Positions 50,101-58,367 of a stretch of DNA of 64,000 bases are shown here, one piece after another (position 1 is the stretch's first letter; each line of letters starts with the position of its first letter). Origin of the DNA: Streptomyces sp. V4I2 (GTDB taxonomy: Bacteria > Actinomycetota > Actinomycetes > Streptomycetales > Streptomycetaceae); assembly GCF_030817655.1 (NCBI RefSeq), contig NZ_JAUSZM010000003.1, positions 1,178,001 through 1,242,000 of the forward strand, given 5' to 3'. A program made the position numbers and the translations under genes. The notes below the pieces were generated by a model. That model searched no databases, was not told the DNA's origin, and saw only the letters and a program-made list of their open reading frames with translations.

Positions 50101-50989
50101 GGATGGCCAGCTGGGTGAGACCGGGGATGGCGTCCATGCCGGCGCCGAACACCGCGGTGATCCTCGCGGTGCGGAGCCGGGACTGGAAAAGCTTGCGCGC
50201 CTCGCCGTTGAGCGATGCCTGCTCCTGCTCCTCCTGCCCGAACGCCTTGACGACCCGGACTCCGGTGACCGCCTCCTCCACGACCCCGGCCACGCCGCCC
50301 TGGAACCGCTGGTCCATCCAGCTCGCGGGGAACGACCGGCTGCGGAACCTCATGGCCACGGCGAGGAACACGGGTACGGCCACCACCATCACCGCTGCCA
50401 GCAGCGGGGAGAGGGCGACCATCACGGCCAGCGACACGACGAGCAGGGTGACGTTGCCGTAGGCCAGGCCCAGTTGCTGGAGAAACATCTGGATCAGGGT
50501 GAGGTCCGATGTCGCGCGGGACATCACGTCCCCGGCACGCATCTCGTCGCGCCGCGAGGCGTCCAGGTACTGCATGTGCCGGTGCAGCTTGATCTGGAGG
50601 TCCCGCTGGACGTGCACGGCGGCTCTGCCGCCGATCGTGCGGCGCAGGTAGTTCGCCACGAAGCTGACGAGTCCGGTGACGAGCAGGAGCACGATCCAGA
50701 CGGTTCGGGAACGCTTCTCGGAGAGGATCGTGTCGTCGAGGATGACCTGCTGGATCAACGGTATGAGGCCCATCAGGCCCATCGCGGCGACGGCGAATCC
50801 GACACCGAGCCATATGCGGAAGCGCACCCGCCGGCCGAGCACGGGTGCCAGCAGTTGGAGGGTCCCGCGCGCGTACACCGGACGACGCTGGTTCTCCACC
50901 TCCGCCTCCGCCTCCACCTCAACGTCGGGCTCGGGCTCGGGCTCGGGCTCGGGCGAGTCTGCTTCGCGCATGTCGAGTGGAGCGGTCAT
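47147..50989 (-). CDS. fused two-module ABC exporter (TMD-NBD-TMD-NBD)
   Basis: A 1280-residue protein joining two half-exporters that are usually separate subunits. After an acidic tail (EPEPEPEPDVEVEAEAE) come TMD1 (about 50-345) and NBD1: GASGSGKST, LSGGQRQR, and Walker B VLILDDAT with Asp in place of the catalytic Glu. A Ser/Gly-rich linker leads to TMD2 (about 730-1010) and NBD2: GTTGAGKST, signature LSAGQRQL, and Walker B ILLLDEAT with Glu present. One canonical and one degenerate ATP site is the pattern of heterodimeric multidrug exporters. The substrate is unknown; export of a product or toxin of the LLM pathway is inferred from the shared cluster element. Confidence 0.92.
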   Translation of the reverse strand: MTAPLDMREADSPEPEPEPEPDVEVEAEAEVENQRRPVYARGTLQLLAPVLGRRVRFRIWLGVGFAVAAMGLMGLIPLIQQVILDDTILSEKRSRTVWIVLLLVTGLVSFVANYLRRTIGGRAAVHVQRDLQIKLHRHMQYLDASRRDEMRAGDVMSRATSDLTLIQMFLQQLGLAYGNVTLLVVSLAVMVALSPLLAAVMVVAVPVFLAVAMRFRSRSFPASWMDQRFQGGVAGVVEEAVTGVRVVKAFGQEEQEQASLNGEARKLFQSRLRTARITAVFGAGMDAIPGLTQLAILGFGGWLVMEGQVSLGVFLAFSSYVLQLVAPVRFLSGLMATSQQARAGAQRVVELLSTQARVRERPHAVPLEDPAGLVELQHVDFHYPGGERVLHDISLRVNPGERIAIVGASGSGKSTLAHLIARFHDPTSGVVRIDGRDIREYTLTSLRAAVGIVFEEGFLFSTTIRDNIAFGRPTATIDEVEHAAVAAGAHGFVSGLPDGYDTAVGERGFTLSGGQRQRLALARAALTNPQVLILDDATSAIDARTEHAIHRSLGEVLARRTTVLIAHRHSTLRLADRIIVLDRGRIVDVGTTEELLASSPLFRELLTGPDADFEAGPEEPVTELDPTTWPEGVSRLGAPKISSHTSEAATRAASGSHGPGMSGDTSTLAGLATVSPTLLKAVERLPELRGEPDIDLAEAVAPHDRFTMGSVFRSFTKPLLLASVMVVVDAVSWISTPVLIRLGIDHGVLQHSHRTLAWICVALLAIQGVIWVNSRVMIYFAQLIAERMLFGLRVRTFAHLQRLSLNYYEQHMAGKIMTRMTSDVEAFAQLLQQGLLTAMVSLLACAGIAVGLVVFDAQLALAVSAVLPVLLVSTLWFRSASGRTYLIARDRVSVLYADMQESLAGVAVSQAYSQQQANEQRFEVLADSYCEARIRSAELMARFFPLLQLLSTVAKAIALVVAAPRVMAGDLSYGLLIAFLLYLDQFFTPIQQLSFVFDQWLQAKVAVVQLRELLQTPTGTPLAEDAVAPKRLSGRISLDHATFAYESTGLVAMDDVSLEIPPGQVVALVGTTGAGKSTLVKLVARFYDTSAGTVSVDGIPIKQLDLAAYRHQLGFVPQEPFLFSGTIRSNIAYGNPEAPDLLVEQAARAVGAHAFIAELPLGYHTPVSEQGRSLSAGQRQLLSLARALLVDPAILLLDEATANLDLATEARVQRAMGLVARGRTTLLIAHRLQTARASQRILVVDNGLIVEDGSHDELLKLGGQYAALWAAMVTSAAHSE

Positions 50990-51025
50990 GGGCGTATGAG
51001 AGTGATCGTGGTCATGGGCACAGGA

Positions 51026-51053
51026 GAAGGGGCGCGGATTTCCGCGCCCCTTC
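51026..51053 (-). terminator. hairpin between dppB-like gene and exporter gene
   Basis: GAAGGGGCGCGGA (51026-51038) pairs perfectly with TCCGCGCCCCTTC (51041-51053) around TT. It follows the permease stop by 36 bases and precedes the exporter start by 36 bases, so it may be a terminator or an attenuator. Confidence 0.7.
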
Positions 51054-51059
51054 CCATGC

Positions 51060-51077
51060 GTTGCCGGCCGATTGCGC
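51060..51077 (-). promoter_or_regulatory. 18-bp cluster element, site 7 (ABC exporter)
   Basis: GCGCAAT-CGGCCG-GCAAC read toward the exporter gene, 70 bases before ATG 50989. It is a perfect two-half-site copy, but it lies upstream of the hairpin at 51026-51053. Confidence 0.6.
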
Positions 51078-51089
51078 CCCTGGCCCCCT

Positions 51090-52085
51090 CTAGACGGCGA
51101 TCCGCGGATCGGCCGCGGCTTGGAGGACGTCGACGACGATGTTGGCCACGACGTAGAGAAGGCCGACGACCAGCGTGATTCCGGCGATGGTGTTGAAGTC
51201 TCCCTTGCTGATCGACTGGGAGATGTACAGGCCGATCCCGGGTCTGGCGAAGATCGCCTCGACCAGGATGCTGTTCCCGATCATTCCGGCGAGTTGCAGT
51301 CCCATCAGCGCGAGCACGGGGCCGAGGGCGTTGCGGAGTGCGTGCTTGACGAGGACCTCGGTCCCGCTCAGGCCCTTGGCCCTGGCAGTACGGGCGTACT
51401 CCGCTCGGAGGGTGCCCTCCAGGCTGCTTCTCAGAACGCGGCCGACGGCCACCGCGGGTCCGATCGCGATGCACAACGCCGGGAGGATGAGATGTTTCAG
51501 GTCGTCGAAGAACAGGCTCGGCCGGCCCGCCACCAGGCTGTCGACCAGAAGGAAGCCGGTCGGGCCCGATGGTGCGTCGTACGACGATGTCTGGCCGGTG
51601 ACGGGCAGGATGTCGAGCCAGCGGTAGAAGACCAGCATCGCGATCGGGCAGGCCAGGAACACGGGCACCGACGCGCCGGAGATCATCACCACCCGCAGCG
51701 CCCCCGATCCGGGCCACCGCTGCGCCGTGGCCAGCCCCAGGAAGAACCCGATCACGGCGATCAGCACGAGAGACATGAACACGAGCTCCAGCGTGACCGG
51801 CAGGAACTTCACGATGTCCGACGCGACCAGCGTGCGCGTCACCGAGGAGGTCCCGAGGTCACCCTGGACCGCACTCGCCAGGTAGTGGAAGAACTGCACC
51901 GGCAACGGCTTGTCGAGTCCCAGTTGTTGGCGGGCGGCCTCGTACACCTCCGGCGGTGCCTTCTCCCCGACCAGGGCGACGACGGGGTCGACCGGCGCCA
52001 CCTGTTGCAGGACGAAGACCACCAGGACCAGGGCGATCAGGACAGGCAGTGCTCCGAGGAGCCGACGACCCAAGATCAGCAGCAT
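51090..52085 (-). CDS. ABC transporter permease, DppB type
   Basis: A 331-residue permease of the oligopeptide/dipeptide/nickel importer family, about six membrane segments: the N-terminal RRLLGALPVLIALVLVVFVL helix, a large periplasmic loop with ARQQLGLDKPLPVQFFHYL, and the EAA-type loop EYARTARAKGLSGTEVLVKH. ATG 52085 is 29 bases after the DppC gene. It forms the importer with DppC, the fused ATPase at 59880-61862 and one or both binding proteins. Confidence 0.92.
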   Translation of the reverse strand: MLLILGRRLLGALPVLIALVLVVFVLQQVAPVDPVVALVGEKAPPEVYEAARQQLGLDKPLPVQFFHYLASAVQGDLGTSSVTRTLVASDIVKFLPVTLELVFMSLVLIAVIGFFLGLATAQRWPGSGALRVVMISGASVPVFLACPIAMLVFYRWLDILPVTGQTSSYDAPSGPTGFLLVDSLVAGRPSLFFDDLKHLILPALCIAIGPAVAVGRVLRSSLEGTLRAEYARTARAKGLSGTEVLVKHALRNALGPVLALMGLQLAGMIGNSILVEAIFARPGIGLYISQSISKGDFNTIAGITLVVGLLYVVANIVVDVLQAAADPRIAV

Positions 52086-52114
52086 GATGTCACCTCCACG
52101 TTCGTCTGTACCGG

Positions 52115-52993
52115 TCAGCGGTCACGGATGCGGTCCCTGAGTGCGTCGCCGGCGAAGTTGCTCACGATGGCGATCAGTGCGACGGCCGCGGCGGGGAACA
52201 CGGGGATCCACCACGCGCTGAAGATGTTGGTCATGCCTTGTGCGCTCATCGCTCCCAGCTCGGGCGCGGGCTGCGGTGCCCCCAGACCGAGGAACGACAG
52301 GCTCGAGAGCATCAGCACCAGCGCCGACACGTCCAGGCTCGCGGTGATGATGGTGGTGGGGACGGCTCCGGGCAGCAGGTGCCTGGTGAGCCGGCGCACC
52401 GGTCCGGCCCCCGAGATTTTGGCCGCCTCCATGTGCGGAGAGGCCCGCAGCTTGCGTACTTCGGCGCGGATGATGCGCGTGTACAACGGCCACCACACGA
52501 GCGAGACGCCGACGAGCGTGTGGAAGTAGGACGGGCCGAGGGCCGCCACCACCGCGACCGCCAGGATCGGTCCGGGCAGGGCCAGGAACACGTCGGTGAT
52601 CCGCATCAGGACGCTGTCGACGATGCCGCCGGCAGCCCCGGCGACGAGACCGACCAGCCCGCCGAAGAAGACACCGGAGGCGACGACCGCCAGGGCGCCC
52701 CACCAGCTGGTGGCCATGCCGACGAGAACGCGACTGAGTACGTCACGTCCCACCGTGTCGGTCCCCAGGAGATAACCGGATCCGGGCGCGGACATCGGTG
52801 TCCCGGCCGGCACCAGGGGGTCGTAGGGCGCGATGGCCTCGGCGAAGACCGCGATGAGGAACATCGCTGCCAGCGCGGTGAAGGCGACCCAGCCGGCTAC
52901 CGGCGTGCCCTGGAAATACTGTCTGAGGCCTTGACCGAATCTGGTCCCGACCGGGACCAGATCCTTGGCGACGTAGGGCTCAGCAATGGCCAT
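52115..52993 (-). CDS. ABC transporter permease, DppC type
   Basis: A 292-residue permease with an N-terminal cytoplasmic tail, the family loop LLGTDTVGRDVLSRVLVG and the EAA loop HMEAAKISGAGPVRRLTRHL. ATG 52993 has GGAGGAG just upstream. It is followed by the DppB gene; the usual order is B then C, so the order here is reversed. A cluster element lies 116 bases upstream, overlapping the end of the MFS gene. Confidence 0.92.
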   Translation of the reverse strand: MAIAEPYVAKDLVPVGTRFGQGLRQYFQGTPVAGWVAFTALAAMFLIAVFAEAIAPYDPLVPAGTPMSAPGSGYLLGTDTVGRDVLSRVLVGMATSWWGALAVVASGVFFGGLVGLVAGAAGGIVDSVLMRITDVFLALPGPILAVAVVAALGPSYFHTLVGVSLVWWPLYTRIIRAEVRKLRASPHMEAAKISGAGPVRRLTRHLLPGAVPTTIITASLDVSALVLMLSSLSFLGLGAPQPAPELGAMSAQGMTNIFSAWWIPVFPAAAVALIAIVSNFAGDALRDRIRDR

Positions 52994-53109
52994 GGCTCCT
53001 CCGTGACTGAACGGCCCGCTCGTCCTCGACCCTGCGGTTCACGGGCTTCTGATGGGATCCGTCGGGAGGCAAGTCCATCTCCCGGTGGTATCATTGAAAG
53101 TTCACTCAA

Positions 53110-53127
53110 GTTGCTGGTTCATTGCGC
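53110..53127 (-). promoter_or_regulatory. 18-bp cluster element, site 8 (DppC/DppB)
   Basis: GCGCAAT-GAACCA-GCAAC read toward the permease genes, overlapping the stop codon of the second MFS gene. The GCAAT and GCAAC half-sites are 11 bp apart. Confidence 0.6.
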
Positions 53128-54321
53128 GCGGGTGGCGCGCGTTTCCCGCAGGGGTCTCGACCCGGCCAGCGCAGCCGCGGACAGCAGGACGAGTCCCCCG
53201 CCGACCACGCACCCCGTGGTTCCCAGCGCCCCGAAGAGCAGATTGACGCTGCCCGAGCCGCTGAACGAGCCCACGCCGCAGGCGATCCGGTAGTTGGCCA
53301 CGGCGATCGACGGGTCCGGGCTGGTGGCGACGACCAGCACCGGTGGTGCCGCCAGAGCGACTCCGTCGACGAGGCCGAACAGCACAGCCGCGGTGAGGAA
53401 GCCACTGAGCGAATGTGCGGCCAGAAGGGCGGCCAAGGCGACCACACCGAGCGCGAGCGCCCACACGAGCGCTCGAGCGGGACGGACCTTCTCGAACAGC
53501 GTGCCCGAGGTGCCGAGGACCACGATCTCCACCATGGAGAGCACGCCCAGGGAGATTCCGATGCCCGCGGGAGTGAGACCCGCCGCGTCCCCGATCAGCG
53601 GGAAAGCGGTGTTCTCGATCCCACTGCGCAGGTAGTTGCCGATGAGCCCCAGCGCGAGCGCGACGCGGACGGCCCGGCCGACCGCGAGTCGGGGCAGACC
53701 GACCCGGGGGCGGCCGAGTTCGTACGGGGCGGGAAGGCGCGGTAGCAGCAGGACCACCAGCGCGCCCGCCACCAGCCCCGCGCCGCAGCAGACCGCGAAG
53801 GCGAGCCGGTAGCCGTCGACCCCCGCGGACTGAGTGGCCAGGAGGCCGCCGACCGGAGCTCCGACGGAGCCGCCGAGCATCTGCAGGCTCGCGTTCGAGC
53901 CGAGAGCGCGGTGCGGGCGAGCGCGCATCCGCACCGTCACCTGCAACGCCGCGCCGGCGACCACCGCGCTGGCCAGCCCCTGGAGGACCCGGGCGGCGAT
54001 CAGCTCCGGCGCGCGATCGGCCAGCCCGTAACAGGCCTCGCTGGCCGCGAAGAGCGCCATCCCGACGACGGTCGTCGAGCGGGCGTCGATCCGGGTGACG
54101 ACCCGCGTACCCAGGACGTCGACCAGCATGAGTCCGGCCGCGGAGCTCACGATGAAGACGGTGACGAGGACCGGGCTGAGTCCCAGCTTGATCGCGTAGA
54201 GCAGCTCGATCGGGGCGGTCATGGCCATCACGAATCCGACCAGGACCATCGTCAGCTGATGCCCGGCCGACTGCCGGAACCGGGCCAGCGGGCTGCCGTG
54301 GTAGGCGTGCGGTGCCGTCAC
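53119..54321 (-). CDS. MFS transporter (second of two in the accessory cluster)
   Basis: A 400-residue major-facilitator permease with about 12 membrane segments. The N-terminal half has GHQLTMVLVGFVMAM and the loop 2-3 region LMLVDVLGTRVVTRIDARST; the mid-chain cytoplasmic loop contains PAPYELGRPRVGLPR. The ends show no family-specific residues for substrate. It starts with a GTG 12 bases after the stop of LLM-A, so it is probably transcribed with the four tandem monooxygenases. Efflux of a substrate or product is the likely role by context. Confidence 0.85.
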   Translation of the reverse strand: MTAPHAYHGSPLARFRQSAGHQLTMVLVGFVMAMTAPIELLYAIKLGLSPVLVTVFIVSSAAGLMLVDVLGTRVVTRIDARSTTVVGMALFAASEACYGLADRAPELIAARVLQGLASAVVAGAALQVTVRMRARPHRALGSNASLQMLGGSVGAPVGGLLATQSAGVDGYRLAFAVCCGAGLVAGALVVLLLPRLPAPYELGRPRVGLPRLAVGRAVRVALALGLIGNYLRSGIENTAFPLIGDAAGLTPAGIGISLGVLSMVEIVVLGTSGTLFEKVRPARALVWALALGVVALAALLAAHSLSGFLTAAVLFGLVDGVALAAPPVLVVATSPDPSIAVANYRIACGVGSFSGSGSVNLLFGALGTTGCVVGGGLVLLSAAALAGSRPLRETRATRAQ

Positions 54322-54333
54322 GCCCGCACACGA

Positions 54334-55650
54334 TCAGAACTCACGAAGCGTCTCGCGCAGAGTTGACCTGGTGTACTCGGTGCGGGTGAGGCCCTGGCGC
54401 TGGAGCGCGGGCATCAGTCCGTCGCAGATGGAGCTGATGTAGTTGCGGGACAGGTCCCAGCCGGGCTTGCTGATCAGGAAGCCGTCGCCGCCGACCTCCT
54501 CCATCGCCTCGCCCATCTTCTTGGCGACCTGCTCCGCGGTGCCCACCAGTTCAAGTCCTCGCTTGGCGCGGTGCAGCACCAACTCGCGCAGAGTCTTGCG
54601 GCCGGGGCTCCCGTCGCCCCGCATGAAGTACTCGAGGGATCCTCGTTCGCCGTTGGTGGTCAGGTCCTCGGGGAGCGGCTCGTCCAGGTCGAACTGCTTG
54701 AAGTCGATCTCGGTGTTGGAGGAGATGTTCACCAGCGACTTCTCGATGTACGACGGGTGGTTGTGAAGCCGCTCGACCTCGGCGCGGGCTTCGGCTTCAG
54801 TGGCGGCGACGGTGGGAGAGACGACGAAGAGCAGCTTGATCTCGTCGGGGTCACGGCCGGCCGCTTCGGCGCGGGCCCGGATGTCGTCGCGGTACTCCTT
54901 CATGCCTTCGATGCCGGTACCGACCGCGATGATCGCGTCGGCCGCGCCGGCGGCGAACGCGCGGCCCCGAGGGGAGGCCCCGGCCTGGAGAAACGCGGGG
55001 CGGTGCTGGGGCGAGGGCACGGTGTTGAGCGGCCCGCGGGACTTGAAGTACTTGCCCTCGAAGTCGATGGTGCGGACCTTGCGATAGTCGGCGAAGGTGT
55101 TGGTGTCGCGGTCCATGACGACCGCGTCGGGCTCCCAGGAGTCCCACAGCTGGTTGACGACGTCGAAGTACTCCTCGGCGACGTTGTAGCGCTCGTCATG
55201 CTCGGGAAGACCCTCAAGGCCGAAGTTCTGGGCAGCACGGTCCTCGGCCGAGGAGACGATGTTCCAGCCGAACCGCCCCTCGGCGATCGAGTCGACAGTG
55301 GAACAGGCACGGGCCAGCAGGTACGGCGGGTAGAACGACGTCGACATCGTCGCCACCACGCCCATCCTGGCCGTGTTGGCGGCGATCAGAACGGCCAGCG
55401 GGATCGGGTCCTGCTTGGGCGCGAACGCCGAGTGCTTCAGCGCGCCTTCCATGGTGCCGCCGTAGGCATCGGCCACCATGACGGTGTCCTCGATCATGAT
55501 CAGGTCGAAGCAGGCCCGCTCCATCGACCGGGCCATGTCGACGTAGAACCTGCCGTTGGCCCAGTTCTTCACGTCCGGGGAAGCCCACTCACTGTCCCAC
55601 TCCGGCGGGATGAAGTTCATGAACCAGCCCATATGGAACTTCTTCGGCAT
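54334..55650 (-). CDS. LLM-class flavin monooxygenase (NtaA/SnaA/DszA family), LLM-A
   Basis: A 438-residue two-component-type flavin monooxygenase. N-terminal MPKKFHMGWFMNFIPPEWDS, the conserved MIEDTVMVADAYGGTMEGAL, GVVATMSTSFYPPYLLARA, GRFGWNIVSSAEDRAAQNFG and FLQAGASPRGRAFAAG mark the flavin pocket of the group. It is the last of four tandem paralogues. Residues 135-170 are the same in all four, while the segment near 285-300 and the region after 355 differ, which is where substrate specificity may lie. It is separated from LLM-B by 62 bases. The substrate is unknown. Confidence 0.92.
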   Translation of the reverse strand: MPKKFHMGWFMNFIPPEWDSEWASPDVKNWANGRFYVDMARSMERACFDLIMIEDTVMVADAYGGTMEGALKHSAFAPKQDPIPLAVLIAANTARMGVVATMSTSFYPPYLLARACSTVDSIAEGRFGWNIVSSAEDRAAQNFGLEGLPEHDERYNVAEEYFDVVNQLWDSWEPDAVVMDRDTNTFADYRKVRTIDFEGKYFKSRGPLNTVPSPQHRPAFLQAGASPRGRAFAAGAADAIIAVGTGIEGMKEYRDDIRARAEAAGRDPDEIKLLFVVSPTVAATEAEARAEVERLHNHPSYIEKSLVNISSNTEIDFKQFDLDEPLPEDLTTNGERGSLEYFMRGDGSPGRKTLRELVLHRAKRGLELVGTAEQVAKKMGEAMEEVGGDGFLISKPGWDLSRNYISSICDGLMPALQRQGLTRTEYTRSTLRETLREF

Positions 55651-55712
55651 GATGTCTCCTACTCGGTCGCGACGCGGTTCTCTTGAAAAGTGCGGGGATG
55701 TCTGCGGTGGGC

Positions 55713-57029
55713 TCAGAACTCGCGGAGCGTCTCGCGCAGGGTGGACTTGGTGTACTCGGTGCGGGTGAGGCCCAGACGCTGGAGCTCGGGGACCAGGCCG
55801 TCGGTGATCGAATGGATGTACTTCCGGTTCAGATCCCAGCCGGGCTTCATGATGAGGAAGCCGTCGCCCCCGATCTCCTCCATCGCCTCGCCCATCTGCT
55901 GGGCGACCTGCTCCGCGGTCCCGACGAACTCGACGCCTGTCTTGGCCCAGTCGATCGCGAGTTGACGCAGGGTCTTGGGGCCGGGGGTCCCGTCGCCCCG
56001 CATGAAGTGCTCGAGGGATCCGCGTTCGCCGTTGGTGGTCAGGCCCTCCGGGAGTGGCTTGTCCAGGTCGAACTGCTTGAAGTCGATCTCGGTGTTGGCC
56101 GAGATGCTGACCAGGGTCTTCTCGACGTAGGCGTCGGACGAGGTCAGCCGTTCCACCTCGGCGCGGGCTTCGGCTTCGGTGGCGGCGATGGTGGGGGAAA
56201 CGCAGAAGAGGAGTTTGATGTGGTCGGGGTCGCGGCCGGCCGCTTCGGCGCGGGCGCGGATGTCGTCGCGGTACTCCTTCATGCCCGCGGTGCCGGTACC
56301 GACCGCGACAATGGCGTCGGCGGCGCCTGCGGCGAACGCGCGACCACGGGGAGAGGCTCCGGCCTGGAGGAACGTGGGGCGGTGCTGGGGCGACGGCACG
56401 GTGTTGAGCGGGCCGCGGGACTTGAAGTACTTGCCTTCGAAGTCGATGGTGCGGACCTTGCGGAAGTCGGCGAAGGTGTTGGTCTCGCGGTCCATGACAA
56501 CCGCGTCGGCATCCCAGGAGTCCCACAACTGGTTGACGACGTCGAAGTACTCCTCGGCGACGTTGTAGCGCTCGTCATGCTCGGGAAGACCCTCAAGGCC
56601 GAAGTTCTGGGCAGCACGGTCCTCGGCGGAGGAGACGATATTCCAGCCGAACCGGCCCTCGGCGATCGAGTCGACAGTGGAACAAGTGCGGGCCAGCAGG
56701 TACGGCGGGTAGAACGACGTCGACATCGTCGCCACCACACCCAGGTGGGCGGTGTTCGCGGCTACCTTGACCGCCAGTGGCACGGGGTCGTGCTTGGGCG
56801 CGAAGATGGAGTTCTTCAACGCGCCTTCCATGGTGCCGCCGTACGCGTCGGCCACCATCACGGTGTCCTCGATCATCATGAAGTCGAAGCAGGCCCGCTC
56901 CATCGACCGGGCCATGTCGACGTAGAAGTCGCCGTTGGTCCAGTTCTTCACGTCCGGGGAAGCCCACTCGCTGTCCCACTCCGGCGGGATGAAGTTCATG
57001 AACCAACCCAGGTGGAACTTCTTCGTCAT
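55713..57029 (-). CDS. LLM-class flavin monooxygenase (NtaA/SnaA/DszA family), LLM-B
   Basis: A 438-residue paralogue of LLM-A with the same block order: KKFHLGWFMNFIPPEWDSEW, MIEDTVMVADAYGGTMEGAL, STSFYPPYLLARTCSTVDSI and FLQAGASPRGRAFAAG. It departs from the others in KHDPVPLAVKVAANTAHLG and ARAEVERLTSSDAYVEKTLV, and near the C-terminus in KPGWDLNRKYIHSITDGLVP. It follows LLM-C by 11 bases, indicating one transcript. The stretch corresponding to residues 135-170 is almost identical at DNA level to the other three genes. Confidence 0.92.
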   Translation of the reverse strand: MTKKFHLGWFMNFIPPEWDSEWASPDVKNWTNGDFYVDMARSMERACFDFMMIEDTVMVADAYGGTMEGALKNSIFAPKHDPVPLAVKVAANTAHLGVVATMSTSFYPPYLLARTCSTVDSIAEGRFGWNIVSSAEDRAAQNFGLEGLPEHDERYNVAEEYFDVVNQLWDSWDADAVVMDRETNTFADFRKVRTIDFEGKYFKSRGPLNTVPSPQHRPTFLQAGASPRGRAFAAGAADAIVAVGTGTAGMKEYRDDIRARAEAAGRDPDHIKLLFCVSPTIAATEAEARAEVERLTSSDAYVEKTLVSISANTEIDFKQFDLDKPLPEGLTTNGERGSLEHFMRGDGTPGPKTLRQLAIDWAKTGVEFVGTAEQVAQQMGEAMEEIGGDGFLIMKPGWDLNRKYIHSITDGLVPELQRLGLTRTEYTKSTLRETLREF

Positions 57030-57040
57030 CGTGTCGATCC

Positions 57041-58354
57041 TCAGAACTCGCGGAGTGTGTCGCGCAGGGTGGACTTGGTGTACTCGGTGCGGGTGAGGCC
57101 CAGGCGCTGCAGCGCGGGGACCAGGCCGTCGCAGATGTCGGTGATGTACTGCCGGGAGAGGTCGCGACCGCCCTTGTTGATCAGGAAGCCGTCGCCGCCG
57201 ATCTCCTCCATCGCCTCGCCCATCTGCTGGGCGACCTGCTCCGCGGTGCCCACCAGTTCCAGGCCCCGCTTGTTGCGAGCCATGACCATCTGACGCAGGG
57301 TCTTGGGGCCTGGGGTGCCGTCGCCCCGCATGAAGTGCTCGAGGGATCCGCGTTCGCCGTTGGTGGTCAGACCCTCGGGGAGCGGCTCGTCCAGGTCGAA
57401 CTGCTTGAAGTCGATCTCGGTGTTCGACGAGATGCCCACGAGTGCCTTCTCGATGAAGGAGTCGGTCGCGATGATCCGCGCCTCTTGCTCCCGGGCTTCG
57501 GCTTCGGTGGCGGCGATGGTGGGGGAAACGACGAAGAGGAGCTTGATCTCGTCGGGGTCGCGGCCGGCTGCTTCGGCGCGGGCGCGGATGTCGTCGCGGT
57601 ACTCCTTCATGCCTGCGGTGCCGGTGCCGACCGCGATGATCGCGTCGGCCGCGCCGGCGGCGAAGGCGCGGCCCCGGGGGGAGGCTCCGGCCTGGAAGAA
57701 TGCGGGCCGGTGCTGGGGCGAGGGCACGGTGTTGAGCGGGCCGCGGGACTTGAAGTACTTGCCTTCGAAGTCGATGGTGCGGACCTTGCGGAAGTCGGCG
57801 AAGGTGTTGGTCTCACGGTCCATGACAACCGCGTCGGCATCCCAGGAGTCCCACAACTGGTTGACGACGTCGAAGTACTCCTCGGCGACGTTGTAGCGCT
57901 CGTCATGCTCGGGAAGACCCTCAAGGCCGAAGTTCTGGGCGGCACGGTCCTCGGCCGACGAGACGATGTTCCAGCCGAACCGGCCCTCGGCGATCGAGTC
58001 GACAGTGGAGCAGGCGCGGGCCAGGAGGTAGGGCGGGTAGAACGAGGTGGACATGGTCGCCACCACGCCCATTTTGGTGGTGTTGGCGGCGACCATGACG
58101 GCCAGCGGGATCGGGTCCTGCTTGGGCGCGAAGACGGCGTTCTTCAGCGACCCCTCCATGGTGCCGCCGTACGCGTCGGCCACCATCACGGTGTCCTCGA
58201 TCATCATGAAGTCGAAGCAGGCCCGCTCCATCGATCGGGCCATGTCGACGTGGAACTTGCCGTTGGCCCAGTTCTTCACGTCCGGGGAAGCCCACTCGGA
58301 CTGCCAGTCCGGAGGCGTGAAGTTCATGAACCAACCCAGGTGGAACATCGTCAT
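57041..58354 (-). CDS. LLM-class flavin monooxygenase (NtaA/SnaA/DszA family), LLM-C
   Basis: A 437-residue paralogue. Residues 1-284 are identical to LLM-D by inspection. The two proteins then differ at 285-301 (LLM-C: EAREQEARIIATDSFIEKAL), rejoin through 302-340, and differ again from about 355 (LLM-C: RQMVMARNKRGLELVGTAEQ; INKGGRDLSRQYITDICDGL). At DNA level the two genes are collinear at an offset of 1321 bp with only scattered synonymous changes in the shared part. This points to recent duplication or gene conversion. It lies 13 bases after LLM-D. Confidence 0.92.
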   Translation of the reverse strand: MTMFHLGWFMNFTPPDWQSEWASPDVKNWANGKFHVDMARSMERACFDFMMIEDTVMVADAYGGTMEGSLKNAVFAPKQDPIPLAVMVAANTTKMGVVATMSTSFYPPYLLARACSTVDSIAEGRFGWNIVSSAEDRAAQNFGLEGLPEHDERYNVAEEYFDVVNQLWDSWDADAVVMDRETNTFADFRKVRTIDFEGKYFKSRGPLNTVPSPQHRPAFFQAGASPRGRAFAAGAADAIIAVGTGTAGMKEYRDDIRARAEAAGRDPDEIKLLFVVSPTIAATEAEAREQEARIIATDSFIEKALVGISSNTEIDFKQFDLDEPLPEGLTTNGERGSLEHFMRGDGTPGPKTLRQMVMARNKRGLELVGTAEQVAQQMGEAMEEIGGDGFLINKGGRDLSRQYITDICDGLVPALQRLGLTRTEYTKSTLRDTLREF

Positions 58355-58367
58355 GTGCGTCTGCCTT

